Positions 17,896-27,664 of a stretch of 64,000 bases of DNA are shown one piece after another. The translations under genes were made by a program, and so were the position numbers. A model generated the notes under the pieces. The model worked only from the letters and a program-made list of their open reading frames with translations, did not search any database and had not been told where the DNA came from. The stretch is taken from NCBI GenBank assembly GCA_022600195.1, contig JAHZKX010000049.1, positions 79,573-143,572 on the forward strand, written 5' to 3'. This stretch comes from Planctomycetota bacterium (GTDB taxonomy: Bacteria > Planctomycetota > Planctomycetia > Planctomycetales > Planctomycetaceae). The number at the start of each line of letters is the position of its first letter. Within the stretch, counting starts at the first letter, position 1.

Positions 17896-18603
17896 TTAAC
17901 TTTTCTGGGGAGCGAAAGAATCTAACGGGCTGGGGAAGGGATTCGCTTTAGTCGGCTCATTAGAAAATGGGCTTGTTTTAAATTGCTCAGGTTGAGGAGG
18001 CCCAAATTTGCTCTGCGGCCTGTATTGGGGTTGGGGGCTGAAAAAATCATCTTGTTTATTTGCTTTCCGCTCCGAGATTTCGACAGGGCCACTTGATTTG
18101 ATCAACACCACGTTTTGATCCTGAAATTGAATTTGAATCTCCGTGGCTTCCATGTGGGTCGTTTTTGAACCATTGGACCTGATCAGCACAGCCTCCTGTT
18201 TTTCTCCCCCGTTCAGTGTGAGCGACTTCGCACCCAGATCAAACTTCGCTTCCATCGCCTTTGCACGCAATCTGTCGCCTTTGCTGATAATTTCGACGTT
18301 ATTACTTAGTTTGAGCACAACATCTTCTAGTTTCTTTGTATAAGTCACCTCGATAATACCTGCTGAGAAAGTCATTTCATCGATCTGGATACCAGCCTGC
18401 CCCTGAAGATTGATGAAATGTTTGCCATCACGCTGTATCTTAAAGTCGATTTCCTCCCCCTTTAATACCATTCCTTGCAATTGAATGGTATGCACCTCGG
18501 CCGAGGCAGCCACTTTCGGTTTTGGATCTGCCGCAGAACCAGGGGCAACAAGACCAAGAGAAATGACTGAGATCAGGCTGGCCGAAAATAATTTGTTGAA
18601 CAT
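17896..18603 (-). CDS. Exported protein with OstA/LptA-like beta repeats
   Basis: 235 residues with a Sec signal peptide (MFNKLFSASLISVISLGLVAPGSAADP, likely cut after GSA). Residues about 35-170 are regularly alternating beta strands: TFSAGIIEVTYTKKLEDVVLKLSNNVEIISKGDRLRAKAMEAKFD, then SLTLNGGEKQEAVLI, then MEATEIQIQFQDQNVVLIKSSGPVEI. That resembles the stacked OstA/LptA fold, which bridges lipopolysaccharide across the periplasm. The last 60 residues are Pro/Phe/Gln-rich and probably disordered. GGAG lies seven bases before the ATG. The gene is read towards the FlgI-like gene. The fold guess is from pattern only; no Lpt partner gene is nearby. Confidence 0.6.
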   Translation of the reverse strand: MFNKLFSASLISVISLGLVAPGSAADPKPKVAASAEVHTIQLQGMVLKGEEIDFKIQRDGKHFINLQGQAGIQIDEMTFSAGIIEVTYTKKLEDVVLKLSNNVEIISKGDRLRAKAMEAKFDLGAKSLTLNGGEKQEAVLIRSNGSKTTHMEATEIQIQFQDQNVVLIKSSGPVEISERKANKQDDFFSPQPQYRPQSKFGPPQPEQFKTSPFSNEPTKANPFPSPLDSFAPQKS

Positions 18604-18858
18604 GATTTGTCTCCGCTGGCAATAATCGAAAAAATTCCAGATTCCGGGGCAAGCTTTGGCAGTGTTCTAACAAACAGTCCTGAAACCGTCCATGCCAATC
18701 CACGCTGAAATGGTCTCTTTGCTCGATCACGGAATATCTTTGCTGAAACAGTTTTCAAACGATTCCCATTGCGCCATGATATTAAGAACATCGATACTTG
18801 TGATCGTTTAAGAAGTTACAACATTCCTGATCATCAGAAATCCTGAGAGAAACCCCTT

Positions 18859-20895
18859 ATGATTTTTCAACGAACTTTTATTGTCAAAACTACAATTGTG
18901 TTTGGTCTGTGTGCGACACTTTCCCCTGCCCTGTTACTGGCCGATGGCCCCGCCGACAATATACCCGAAAAGGTTCGCAAGATTCCGGCACTGGGAGTGG
19001 AAGTTCCCGAAAAACAAAAACAGCAACTCCAGCAAGGACTGGCGAAACTGCAAGCGTCCCTTGATCAATTAAAGAAGAGCAAGGACTCCCGAATTCAATC
19101 ATTGATTCCGGATGTGGAAATCTATCATCGAGCCGTGCGTTGTGCGCTCGAATATCAGGAGTTCTTTCATGAGCGTGAAATTGGCAACGGGCTCAAGTTA
19201 TTACAACAGGGCCAGGAACGGGCCGAACAGTTACTCAAAGGGGAAGCACCCTGGACTCAAAAAACGGGACTGGTCGTTCGCGGCTATATTTCGAAAATTG
19301 ATCAGACCGTGCAGCCTTACAGTCTGGTCATTCCAGACAGCTATACTTTTTCGGGAAAAAGCGACTATCGCTGTGATCTCTGGTTTCATGGCCGAGGAGA
19401 ACGCCTGAGCGAAGTCAACTTTATCAGCCAACAGCAGCGATCTCGCGGTCAGTATACTCCTGCCAACACGATTGTTCTCCATCCCTATGGCCGTTATTCC
19501 AACGCCTTCAAGTTCGCCGGTGAAGTGGATGTGCTCGAAGCACTGGAATCAACCAAACAGAATTATCGCATCGACGATGATCGCGTATCCGTGCGTGGTT
19601 TTTCAATGGGGGGCGCTGCCTGCTGGCAGTTCGCCGTGCATTACTCTGATCGCTGGTTTGGCTCCAACCCGGGAGCCGGCTTCTCTGAAACGCCTCTGTT
19701 TCTGGATGTGTTCCAGAAAGAAACTCTGAATCCGACCTGGTATGAGAAGAAGTTGTGGCAATGGTATGACTGTCCTGGCTACGCGTTGAATCTGTATCAC
19801 TGCCCGACCGTCGCTTATAGCGGCGAGATCGACAGTCAGAAACAAGCAGCCGATGTGATGGAAATCGCTCTCGAAAAAGTGGGCATCGACATGGTTCATA
19901 TTATTGGACCCAACACCGCGCACCGGATTCACCCCGACTCCAAAATCATCATCGAAAACAAAATGGACTCACTCGCGAAAGTGGGTCGCCAGCGCGTTCC
20001 CAGGACCGTGCATCTGGTCGCCTATACCTTAAAATATAATCGCATGGCGTGGGTTACACTGGATGCGATGCACGAAGAATGGACACAGGCCCAGATCGAT
20101 GCCCGCCTGTCGAGACGCAATCGAGTCGACGTCAAAACCAAAAACGTGACTGCGTTTTCGTTGAAAATGAACGCAGGAGAATCGCCGTTGGATATGACTC
20201 ATCCGGTGATGGTTCAAGTAAATGGCATCAAACTCGAAGCCCCCCGCCCTCTCTCTGATCGTTCGTGGCATGTTTCTTTTCACAAATCCGGTGATACATG
20301 GAAAGTCGGGCCTGCGATTCATGAACCAGGACAACTGGTCAAAAAGCATAACCTGCAAGGACCCATAGACGATGCCTTTATGGATTCCTTTATCTTCGTC
20401 TCCCCTTCGGGAGCGTGTGCTTCACCTGCCGTTGACAAGTGGGTGAAGTCTGAAATGAAACACGCCATCGTGCATTGGCGCCAACAGTTTCGCGGCGATG
20501 CACGCGTGATGAAAGACTCAAACATCACCGACAAAGAAATTGCCTCCAGCAATCTGGTGCTGTGGGGAGATCCGGAAAGTAACACGCTCATTAAAAAGAT
20601 CGTCGGCAAATTACCGATCACGTGGAACCGTGATGAAATTATTGTGGGAGAGCAACGCTTCTCTGCCGCACATCATGCTCCGATTCTGATTTTCCCTAAC
20701 CCGTTGAATCCGAAAAAATATGTGGTTCTCAACAGCGGTTTTACGTATCGCGAATATGCGTATCTCAATAATGCCAGACAGGTTCCGATGCTGCCCGACT
20801 GGGCCATCATTGACTTACGTACTCCCGCAGGCTCCCAATATCCAGGAAAAGTTGTCGATGCCAATTTCTTTGACGAGAACTGGCAGTTAAAATAA
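18859..20895 (+). CDS. Exported alpha/beta hydrolase (prolyl oligopeptidase/esterase-like)
   Basis: 678 residues with an N-terminal signal peptide ending ALLLADG near residue 30. After a helical region (about 40-110), an alpha/beta hydrolase core runs from about 150 to 390. It has the strand-and-oxyanion segment [17 protein letters not shown], then [20 protein letters not shown], where the serine in GFSMGG is the likely nucleophile. The histidine in [14 protein letters not shown] is a candidate for the triad. The C-terminal third is mostly beta with no family I recognise. Such large secreted hydrolases are common in planctomycetes and are usually linked to polymer breakdown; the substrate is unknown. 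The gene is divergent from the OstA-like gene, and the Rid protein follows 73 bases later, so the two may be co-transcribed. Confidence 0.8.
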   Translation: MIFQRTFIVKTTIVFGLCATLSPALLLADGPADNIPEKVRKIPALGVEVPEKQKQQLQQGLAKLQASLDQLKKSKDSRIQSLIPDVEIYHRAVRCALEYQEFFHEREIGNGLKLLQQGQERAEQLLKGEAPWTQKTGLVVRGYISKIDQTVQPYSLVIPDSYTFSGKSDYRCDLWFHGRGERLSEVNFISQQQRSRGQYTPANTIVLHPYGRYSNAFKFAGEVDVLEALESTKQNYRIDDDRVSVRGFSMGGAACWQFAVHYSDRWFGSNPGAGFSETPLFLDVFQKETLNPTWYEKKLWQWYDCPGYALNLYHCPTVAYSGEIDSQKQAADVMEIALEKVGIDMVHIIGPNTAHRIHPDSKIIIENKMDSLAKVGRQRVPRTVHLVAYTLKYNRMAWVTLDAMHEEWTQAQIDARLSRRNRVDVKTKNVTAFSLKMNAGESPLDMTHPVMVQVNGIKLEAPRPLSDRSWHVSFHKSGDTWKVGPAIHEPGQLVKKHNLQGPIDDAFMDSFIFVSPSGACASPAVDKWVKSEMKHAIVHWRQQFRGDARVMKDSNITDKEIASSNLVLWGDPESNTLIKKIVGKLPITWNRDEIIVGEQRFSAAHHAPILIFPNPLNPKKYVVLNSGFTYREYAYLNNARQVPMLPDWAIIDLRTPAGSQYPGKVVDANFFDENWQLK

Positions 20896-20968
20896 CAGAC
20901 TCGGATTCCTGAACAGGATACTTCGGAATAAATCAACAATTGATCCTCTAAGAAATGATGAATCTACT

Positions 20969-22165
20969 ATGAAATATTTCACGAATACTCTGATGATAGT
21001 ACTTTTTATGGGAATGACCGGCATGGTCTCTGCAGAAGTCACCTATCTTAAATCCTCGGCTAAAACGGGGTCCTCACTCTGCGTGATTGTTAAAGACAAT
21101 GTTCTGGCTCATACTTCTCAGATCACAGCCATTGATATCCACGGCGGTTTGGTTGCTCCTGCAAATGCCAGTGATCAAACCATGCGGGCTCTTAACAACC
21201 TGAATTACCTGCTGAAAAAAGTGAATGGTAATCTGAAGCGACTGGTGAAGTTAAATATCTATGTAACAAGTGCCGACCTGGTTCCGGAAGTTCAGAATAG
21301 AATCGCAAAGGAATTGAAAGGGAAGTCGCAACCTGCGTGCATGTATGTGGTCACAAAACTCACGACCCCGGGTGCTCTGGTCGCCATTGATGCAGTCGCG
21401 GCAACCGGTTCTTCCGAGAAAATATCGAAAGCAAAAATTTTCAACGACGACGTTTCCGGTTTTCGCGTCGCTCTGTTACCAGCGGGACGAACGGCTTATA
21501 TCTCTGGTCAGGCAGTCAAAGCAGACACGCTGGCCGAATCTACGAAAAAGACGATGGAAGAACTCTTTCAGACGCTCAAGTACCTGGGAGGTTCTCGGGC
21601 AAATATCATCCACATCAAAGCCTTCCTGACTCCCATGAATCAGGCCCTCCAATCCCGTCAGGTCATTGATGGTTTTTTCCCCGTTGATCGAAAACCTCCG
21701 GTATCACAGGTCGAGTGGTTTTCTTCTCTGCCCATTGAAATTGAAATGATTGTTGCACTGCCCGGTGAAGCACCCGCGGCACGACCTGAGGAGACCGTCG
21801 TCTACAAAACACCGACCGGCATGAAAGCCTCACCCGTGTTTAGCCGGACTGCTATCGCAGAAGTCAGTGACCGGATTTATGTATCAGGAATCACAGCGAA
21901 AAAGCCCGGCAACAATGACGAACGCATTCGCAGTGTTTTCAACCAACTTAAAGAGATCGTGGGAGAAGCCGGCAGTGATATGCGACACCTGGTGAAAGCC
22001 ACCTATTATGTATCGGAAAATGAAATCAGCGGCGATTTCGGCAAGATTCGCAAAGACTATTATGACCCCCAGCGTCCGCCAGCTGCCTCCAAAGCCACGA
22101 TTAAAAGCGTGGGCATCCCCAATCGTATTCTGGTAGTCGATATGATTGCTGTGCCTAAAAAGTAG
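20969..22165 (+). CDS. Exported protein of three tandem Rid (YjgF/YER057c/UK114) domains
   Basis: 398 residues: a signal peptide (MKYFTNTLMIVLFMGMTGMVSA) and then three Rid-like units at about 28-148, 150-268 and 275-398. Each has the family order of a strand, a helix (TMRALNNLNYLLKKVNGNLKRLVKLNIYVT; MEELFQTLKYLGGSRANIIHIKAFLT; VFNQLKEIVGEAGSDMRHLVKATYYVS) and a final strand (ALVAIDAVAAT; EIEMIVALP; RILVVDMIAVPK). Rid proteins are normally single domains of about 130 residues that form trimers, and RidA uses an arginine to hydrolyse reactive enamines or imines. By eye alignment none of the three units keeps that arginine, so deaminase activity is unlikely. It follows the alpha/beta hydrolase gene and ends in a strong terminator. 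Confidence 0.85.
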   Translation: MKYFTNTLMIVLFMGMTGMVSAEVTYLKSSAKTGSSLCVIVKDNVLAHTSQITAIDIHGGLVAPANASDQTMRALNNLNYLLKKVNGNLKRLVKLNIYVTSADLVPEVQNRIAKELKGKSQPACMYVVTKLTTPGALVAIDAVAATGSSEKISKAKIFNDDVSGFRVALLPAGRTAYISGQAVKADTLAESTKKTMEELFQTLKYLGGSRANIIHIKAFLTPMNQALQSRQVIDGFFPVDRKPPVSQVEWFSSLPIEIEMIVALPGEAPAARPEETVVYKTPTGMKASPVFSRTAIAEVSDRIYVSGITAKKPGNNDERIRSVFNQLKEIVGEAGSDMRHLVKATYYVSENEISGDFGKIRKDYYDPQRPPAASKATIKSVGIPNRILVVDMIAVPKK

Positions 22166-22191
22166 TATTAAATGCTTATTTGATAAGAACT

Positions 22192-22222
22192 AAAAACGCC
22201 CTGTTGAACCAGGGCGTTTTTT
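22192..22222 (+). terminator. Intrinsic terminator, probably bidirectional
   Basis: ACGCCCTG at 22196-22203 pairs perfectly with CAGGGCGT at 22210-22217 around a six-base loop, with a T run after it and an A run before it. It sits between the Rid gene (stop 22165) and the converging membrane-protein gene (stop 22254), so it can end transcripts from both sides. Confidence 0.93.
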
Positions 22223-22253
22223 ATCGATATGTATCAGTCATTTGACTAATTGT

Positions 22254-22622
22254 TTACTTGCCGACATTCCAACCACCAACGGTAAAAATAACAGTAAAGA
22301 ACATTAATATTGGAAACATCAAAAAGAAAAACAGGCCGATGGCGGATAACCATCCCACTACTTTCAGAGATTTGTATTTTTGATAAGCCTTGATCGACCC
22401 GAACAACCATACGGCCAATTGAATAAAAGGAGGAAAAGAAAATGCCATTCCAATCGGGACTGCTTTTGGCAGAATAAAGTTGATAAAAAGCAGCACTGCA
22501 ATTGTTACAGGACTTCCAATCACTGAAACTCCCAATAGCCCCAACGACCAAAGAGTAACAACTCGAAAAAGCTGTGCATCCGCTTGTTTTCCTGCCTTTT
22601 CATTTTCTGGTTCTTGGCACAT
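22254..22622 (-). CDS. Small membrane protein of unknown function
   Basis: 122 residues, not recognised. A polar N-terminus of about 20 residues is followed by three hydrophobic stretches: about 22-50 (VVTLWSLGLLGVSVIGSPVTIAVLLFINF), 57-75 (GMAFSFPPFIQLAVWLFGS) and 86-115 (VVGWLSAIGLFFFLMFPILMFF). The short basic loop YQKYKSLK lies between the last two. AGAGGG about seven bases before the ATG is a good ribosome site. The gene faces the Rid gene across a shared terminator and has no operon partner. Confidence 0.6.
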   Translation of the reverse strand: MCQEPENEKAGKQADAQLFRVVTLWSLGLLGVSVIGSPVTIAVLLFINFILPKAVPIGMAFSFPPFIQLAVWLFGSIKAYQKYKSLKVVGWLSAIGLFFFLMFPILMFFTVIFTVGGWNVGK

Positions 22623-22930
22623 TAGAAACCCTCTAAAAGAATGGCAGAAGTATTTCGAACGAACAGCAAAATTAAAATCCGCACATTAGCTGACAATAAC
22701 CAGAACAGATTTTTAATTTACAGAGATGAAATGTTTACCTAAAAGTATTTGCATCACCTAAAATTTTTGCCAAACGACGTCCATTCTAATTTTGAGTCAA
22801 GACTGAACGAATTGTCGCGCAGCTAAAGCATGTGCAATACCTGGAAATCCTACGCAAGTGTGCATGATAAAAAAGTCTTATTGCACCAGTACTTTTTTAT
22901 CGATGTGAATTGGTTTATCATTACATGTAT
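22623..22930. other. Intergenic region with a weak AT-rich hairpin
   Basis: 308 bases between a DUF1501 gene (stop 22931) and the small membrane protein gene (start 22622), both on the minus strand. At 22869-22898 an A-rich arm ending in AAGT faces ACTTTTTT across about 14 bases. Read on the minus strand this gives a weak hairpin followed by T residues, a possible terminator for the long sigma/FecR/DUF1501 operon. Nothing else is seen. Confidence 0.4.
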
Positions 22931-24394
22931 TCAGGCAATGATATCATGCACGATGCGGTTGACCTGTCTGTCAATCAATGATTGTTCCGCACCATTGCGA
23001 GTGAACGTCAGACGTTCTGCATCCAGTCCAAACAGATGCATCAAAGTCGCGTGATAATCGCTGGGGCTGACTTTATCTACGACGGCGTGGTGCCCGAATT
23101 CATCGGTACCACCGTATGTCATGCCCCCTTTCAAACCACCGCCTGCCAGCCACATACTGAAGCCGTAGGTGTTATGATCCCGTCCCTGTTTCGCGATGCC
23201 GGCATCGTTCTGAATCACGGGCAGCCGCCCCATTTCTCCGCCCCAATGCACGAGTGTTTCATCGAGCAAACCTCGCTGTTTGAGATCTTTTACCAGACCT
23301 GCGGAAGGAACATCGACTCGCTTGCAGGTTCTGGGAAGTGCCGTTCGCATACTGGTATGATGATCCCAATGCTGGTTGCCCGTCATAATTTGCACGAACC
23401 GCACGCCACGTTCAATTAAACGACGGGAAATCAGGCAACGTTTGCCGAACTCGGCAGATTCGGGTACGTCAATTCCATACAGGGCTTGCGTGGCTTTGGT
23501 TTCCTTGCTCAAGTCGAGCGCTTCTGTTGCCGCGGTCTGCATTTTTGCAGCCAACTCATAACTGGATATTCTGGCGGAAAGATCATCTTCACCCGGATGT
23601 TGACTGAGATGTCGTTGATTCAATTTTCCTAAAAAGTCGAGATATTTTTCCTGTGCTTTCCCACTCAGATGAGGGGGAGCATTGAGATTCAGAATCCGTG
23701 GTTCTTTGGGACGAATGACCGTTCCCTGGTAAAGCGAAGGTAGCCAGCCATTGGTCCAGTTATTAACACCCAGTACCGGTGCCCCGCCCGGATCCACCAT
23801 CGCAATGTAAGCGGGAAGATTTTCTGATTCGGATCCTAATCCGTAAGTCAACCAGCTTCCTACCGTCGGACGTCCTGGAAGTATGCGACCGGTATGCATG
23901 GCATAGATGGACTGACCATGATTATTCACACTGGTGTGCATGGATCGCATGACCACAATATCATCGACGACTTCACTTAAACCGGGCAATAATTCTGACA
24001 GTTCGGTACCACATTCTCCATGCTTGCTGAATTTCCAGGGAGAGCCGAGAACTTTCGAGCTGGCCTGGGCAGCGTTGTCGTATTTGATGTCTCCCGGAAA
24101 TTTCTTGCCATCATACTTCTGGAGCATGGGTTTGGGATCAAACATATCCAGATGACTGGGGCCTCCCTGCATGAACATTGAGATCATGGCTTTTGCTTTG
24201 GGAGCATGATGTGTTGGTTTCAATTTTAAATCAAAATGTTTATTCACCAGTTCAGGACGTATCGCCGGATTCTTGGCCAGAAGGGGATCCTGGTTCAACA
24301 GCCAGGATAAAGCCACAGAGCCGATGCCCATTGAACTTGACGCAAGAAAATGTCGCCTTGAGTGCAAGCCTGTTGTTTGTGTTTGATGATTCAT
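22931..24394 (-). CDS. DUF1501 domain protein (second copy in the operon)
   Basis: 487 residues with a Tat-type signal (SRRHFLASSSMGIGSVALSWLL). DUF1501 proteins have an alkaline-phosphatase/sulfatase-like fold and are very common in planctomycetes, always paired with PSCyt/PSD1 proteins; their reaction is not established. Marks seen include ISMFMQGGPSHLDMFDPKP near residue 71, SWLTYGLGSESENLPAYIAM near 183, LVHWGGEMGRLP, GRDHNTYGFSMWLAGGGLKGG and the C-terminal GGTDEFGHHAVVDKV with DYHATLMHLFGLD. The PSD1 gene ends 65 bases upstream and is its evident partner. It is the last gene of the operon that starts with the ECF sigma factor. Confidence 0.95.
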   Translation of the reverse strand: MNHQTQTTGLHSRRHFLASSSMGIGSVALSWLLNQDPLLAKNPAIRPELVNKHFDLKLKPTHHAPKAKAMISMFMQGGPSHLDMFDPKPMLQKYDGKKFPGDIKYDNAAQASSKVLGSPWKFSKHGECGTELSELLPGLSEVVDDIVVMRSMHTSVNNHGQSIYAMHTGRILPGRPTVGSWLTYGLGSESENLPAYIAMVDPGGAPVLGVNNWTNGWLPSLYQGTVIRPKEPRILNLNAPPHLSGKAQEKYLDFLGKLNQRHLSQHPGEDDLSARISSYELAAKMQTAATEALDLSKETKATQALYGIDVPESAEFGKRCLISRRLIERGVRFVQIMTGNQHWDHHTSMRTALPRTCKRVDVPSAGLVKDLKQRGLLDETLVHWGGEMGRLPVIQNDAGIAKQGRDHNTYGFSMWLAGGGLKGGMTYGGTDEFGHHAVVDKVSPSDYHATLMHLFGLDAERLTFTRNGAEQSLIDRQVNRIVHDIIA

Positions 24395-24459
24395 AATTCG
24401 ATACCGTTCTTGTATCAGACATCTGTTGAAATTAGTTGGTCATGAAAAACGAACTCTGA

Positions 24460-27369
24460 CTAATCTACGTACAGGAATCCGTTGCTGCTGAGTAATGCCT
24501 GACAAAAAGTAGCCAATGCCAATTGCTCAGGCGTTTTCTTTGTTTTCACTTCTGCAGTTTTGAATTGCGCAATTTGCAGGTCAATAAATTCGACGGATTG
24601 TTTTACTTCTTCTGCGGAGGGTTCTTTTCCATAGCTGAGTATCCAGGCCAATTTGACCTGCTCTGCCTTATTTCCGGCGCGTTCCTTTGCCAGCCTGTCG
24701 GCAAAATATTCGGCATGTTCCACCATAAACCCACTGTTCATCATCAACAGTGATTGAGGTGCTACCGTTGAAGAAGCCCGTTTTTCACAATTGGGTTCCA
24801 TTTTCGGAGCATCAAACATATCGAGCACAGCCAGAGGTTTACTGCGATTGACGGCAACATAGATACTGCGACGGAACTGGCGATCATCCATTTTGATGGC
24901 CTTTTTCTGTCGACCGGCGGTATCAACATTGGCGATACCAACCACGATTTGTCCGACTTCGTCTTCCTTTACAGGAACCGGCTCGCCGTACAGTTCCGTT
25001 TTCAGTTTTCCTGTCACCGCAATGATTGAATCACGGATTGTTTCCGCTTCCAGGCGACGTACGGGCATGCGACCGTATAACAGATTATCTGGGTCCACCG
25101 CGTTGTAATCGGTCGATCTCTGTGAACTTTGCCTGTAAGCTGTTGAAGTCATCAGCATCTTATGCAGCCGTTTAATCTTCCAACCATTGGCTACAAAATC
25201 ATGCGACATCCAGTCTAATAATTCCAGATGCGTGGGCGGAATGCCCAGTTTCCCGAAGTCAGTGGGCGATGCCACGATTCCTTTACCGAAGTGGTGCAAC
25301 CAGATACGGTTGACAAAAACACGTGCAGTCAGGGGATGCTTGCCGTTAGTTAAATAATTGGTATAGGCTAACCGTCGTCCTGTCGTTGGGAGTGTTTTAT
25401 TTTTGGGTGGAATTCCAGCAGTCTGTTTCAGATTTGACTTGATCACAGATAAACCCGCTGGTAGCAATTCATGTTTGGGCTGTTCGAAGTCTCCCCGATT
25501 GAAGAAGAATGTTTTGGGCACTTTACCCGGGACTTCAGTCAACACACGAATAAATTCTTCTTTGGGTTTTTTGGCTCTGATTTTCGCCACTTTATCACTC
25601 AAGAGATTGAGTGTACCCGTCGTTTTGAGGTCTGAGAGCCGCTTGGCTTCATCCTTCCAGTGCTTAATCTGGGCGGCGCCTTTCGCGTCAAATTTCTCAA
25701 GGTTCGAAACCGAAACTAACAACGCAGGATATTCAGCGATGATTTTTTTCTGCTCCTCGGTCCTTTTTTTCGCATCTGTTTTCTGAGCCGTTAACGCGAG
25801 TTTTTTTTGCGCCTCAGGAATTTTCCCCAGTGTTTCTTTCTGGATTTTTTCAACCAGCTCTTTACCGAGTGCTTTGGCTTTCTGGGCGGCTTTACCCGAA
25901 TCTTCGTGTAAGGTTCGATCGTAAAGATAGAGTGAACCAGAAGACAGACGATTGATGCGGGGAAATGCCTTCAGCAATGCAACCTGTTCCTTGGTTCTCT
26001 TTTTGCCCGTTGTTTTATAAGCAGTGCGAGTTAAGTCACGTTTCTCTTTCGGAACTGCAAGCAGCTCCCGCTCCAGCGTACGATCGACGAATTTGGTCAC
26101 CAGTTTCGTTCGCTCTGCTAATACTTTTTTTGCTTCCGCTTCGAATTCGTTGGCGATTTTGCGATCGGCGTCTGACATGATCGAGATGCGTCGTGAAACC
26201 GGTGCACGCCAGTTTTTCCAGTCCAGAGCAGGTTCAAAGATTGCACGAAATCGATAGTAATCGTTTTGAGGAATCGGATCGTATTTATGATCGTGGCACT
26301 GTGCACAGGCAACAGTCATTCCCAGAACCGATGAGGAAACGATGTCAATCGTATCCGTGATGACCTGGTTCTTTGCCACTTCTTTCTCTGCGGGATTGCT
26401 ACCTGTACCATCTGGAGCCATTCGTAAAAAACCGGTTGCCACCAGCTTTTCCAGATCTTGCGGACTCATATTTTTATAAGGTGGTTTGACCATTTCGTCT
26501 CCCGCAATCTGTTCGCGGAGAAACTGGTCATAGGGTTTGTCTTCATTGAAAGCACGGATGACATAATCCCGATATCGAAACGCCCAGGGACGTTCCATAT
26601 CTTTATTATTGTAGCCTTCCGAGTCTGCATAGCCGGCGACATCCAGCCAGTGACGGCCCCAACGTTCGCCATAATGTTTTGAAGCCAGCAGGCGGTCGAT
26701 CAATTTTTCGTAGGCATCGGTGCTTTTATCATCGAGAAACTGTTTCAATTCTTCCGGAGTGGGAGGCAAACCCGTCAAATCATAATACGCACGGCGTGCC
26801 AATGACGTTTTTGATGCGGGAGAAGAAAAGCTCAGCCCCTTTCCTTCCAGCTTCGCCAATAGAAATGCATCGACGGGCTGTCTCACCAGTTTGGTATTGT
26901 TGACTTTTGGAACAGGAGAGTTCTTCACAGGCTGGAAAGACCAGAATGCTAAATCATCGGGTGCAAGATAATCTGCCTCTATTTTTTCTGGTTCGGGGTG
27001 CAGTGTTTTTGCCCCCTGATCGATCCAGCGTTTGAGGATGTCTATTTCCTCCTGGGGCATATGCTTGTCTTCCGGAGGCATTTCGTGGGCCACCACGCGG
27101 GAAATCAACTCACTCTGATAACTTTTACCGGGAACAATGGCTGGTCCGCTGTCGCCACCTTTGACCATGAAACGCATGAGGCGCAAGTCGAGATTTCCCT
27201 CTTTGACACCGACTTCGCCGTGACAATGCAAGCAGTGCACTTTCAGGATTTTTCGCACATCTTTTTCGAACGAGAGTGCGCCTGTTTTTTTAGCGGGATC
27301 CGCTGCTTGAGTGACACTCAGACAGAGAGAGAAAGAAAATGCATACGCCAGGAAAAGTCGCCCGTTCAT
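24460..27369 (-). CDS. PSCyt1-PSCyt2(DUF1549)-PSD1(DUF1553) cytochrome-like protein
   Basis: 969 residues from the ATG at 27369; the open frame extends to 27414, but a signal peptide (MNGRLFLAYAFSFSLCLSVTQAAD) begins at the inner ATG. PSCyt1 (about 30-120) carries the heme-c motif CLHCH. PSCyt2 (about 150-370) includes LARRAYYDLTGLPPTPEEL, RWGRHWLDVAGYADSEGY and a second motif, CAQCHDHKYDPI. A Lys-rich coiled region (about 400-600) leads into PSD1 (about 640-960: RRLAYTNYLTNGKHPLTARVFVNR, then RMPVRRLEAETIRDSI). Such proteins are thought to be exported redox proteins acting with DUF1501 partners; the reaction is unknown. It lies between two DUF1501 genes. Confidence 0.94.
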   Translation of the reverse strand: MNGRLFLAYAFSFSLCLSVTQAADPAKKTGALSFEKDVRKILKVHCLHCHGEVGVKEGNLDLRLMRFMVKGGDSGPAIVPGKSYQSELISRVVAHEMPPEDKHMPQEEIDILKRWIDQGAKTLHPEPEKIEADYLAPDDLAFWSFQPVKNSPVPKVNNTKLVRQPVDAFLLAKLEGKGLSFSSPASKTSLARRAYYDLTGLPPTPEELKQFLDDKSTDAYEKLIDRLLASKHYGERWGRHWLDVAGYADSEGYNNKDMERPWAFRYRDYVIRAFNEDKPYDQFLREQIAGDEMVKPPYKNMSPQDLEKLVATGFLRMAPDGTGSNPAEKEVAKNQVITDTIDIVSSSVLGMTVACAQCHDHKYDPIPQNDYYRFRAIFEPALDWKNWRAPVSRRISIMSDADRKIANEFEAEAKKVLAERTKLVTKFVDRTLERELLAVPKEKRDLTRTAYKTTGKKRTKEQVALLKAFPRINRLSSGSLYLYDRTLHEDSGKAAQKAKALGKELVEKIQKETLGKIPEAQKKLALTAQKTDAKKRTEEQKKIIAEYPALLVSVSNLEKFDAKGAAQIKHWKDEAKRLSDLKTTGTLNLLSDKVAKIRAKKPKEEFIRVLTEVPGKVPKTFFFNRGDFEQPKHELLPAGLSVIKSNLKQTAGIPPKNKTLPTTGRRLAYTNYLTNGKHPLTARVFVNRIWLHHFGKGIVASPTDFGKLGIPPTHLELLDWMSHDFVANGWKIKRLHKMLMTSTAYRQSSQRSTDYNAVDPDNLLYGRMPVRRLEAETIRDSIIAVTGKLKTELYGEPVPVKEDEVGQIVVGIANVDTAGRQKKAIKMDDRQFRRSIYVAVNRSKPLAVLDMFDAPKMEPNCEKRASSTVAPQSLLMMNSGFMVEHAEYFADRLAKERAGNKAEQVKLAWILSYGKEPSAEEVKQSVEFIDLQIAQFKTAEVKTKKTPEQLALATFCQALLSSNGFLYVD

Positions 27370-27664
27370 AGAAGAAGACTCTCTTGGTAATAGAACTAAG
27401 TGAGGACTATCCACTGGGATGGATAGTGTTTAAGGAGGGTTAAAAGCACTCATAAAACCAACAATATTTAAGAGTTACTTATATATTATAGTATCGGTTT
27501 CAGACCGAATTACAAGAGAGGATTTTCCATCAAATTGATACAGGATCAGGTGCAAATAATCGCAATCATGCAAATTATGACAGCCCTAGAATGAATCCGA
27601 AAAGGCTCAGGAAACAAAATCTCCCTAAGCCCTTGATAATATATAGTTTAGAACTCGACACATT

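Noticed and set aside
17719..17925. Plus-strand open frame of 68 codons
   Set aside because: No ribosome site, and it runs into the end of the OstA-like gene on the other strand; looks like chance.
27487..27512. Short inverted repeat TCGGT...ACCGA between a DUF1501 gene and the PSD1 gene
   Set aside because: Five-base arms are expected by chance at this length; no T run and no other support.
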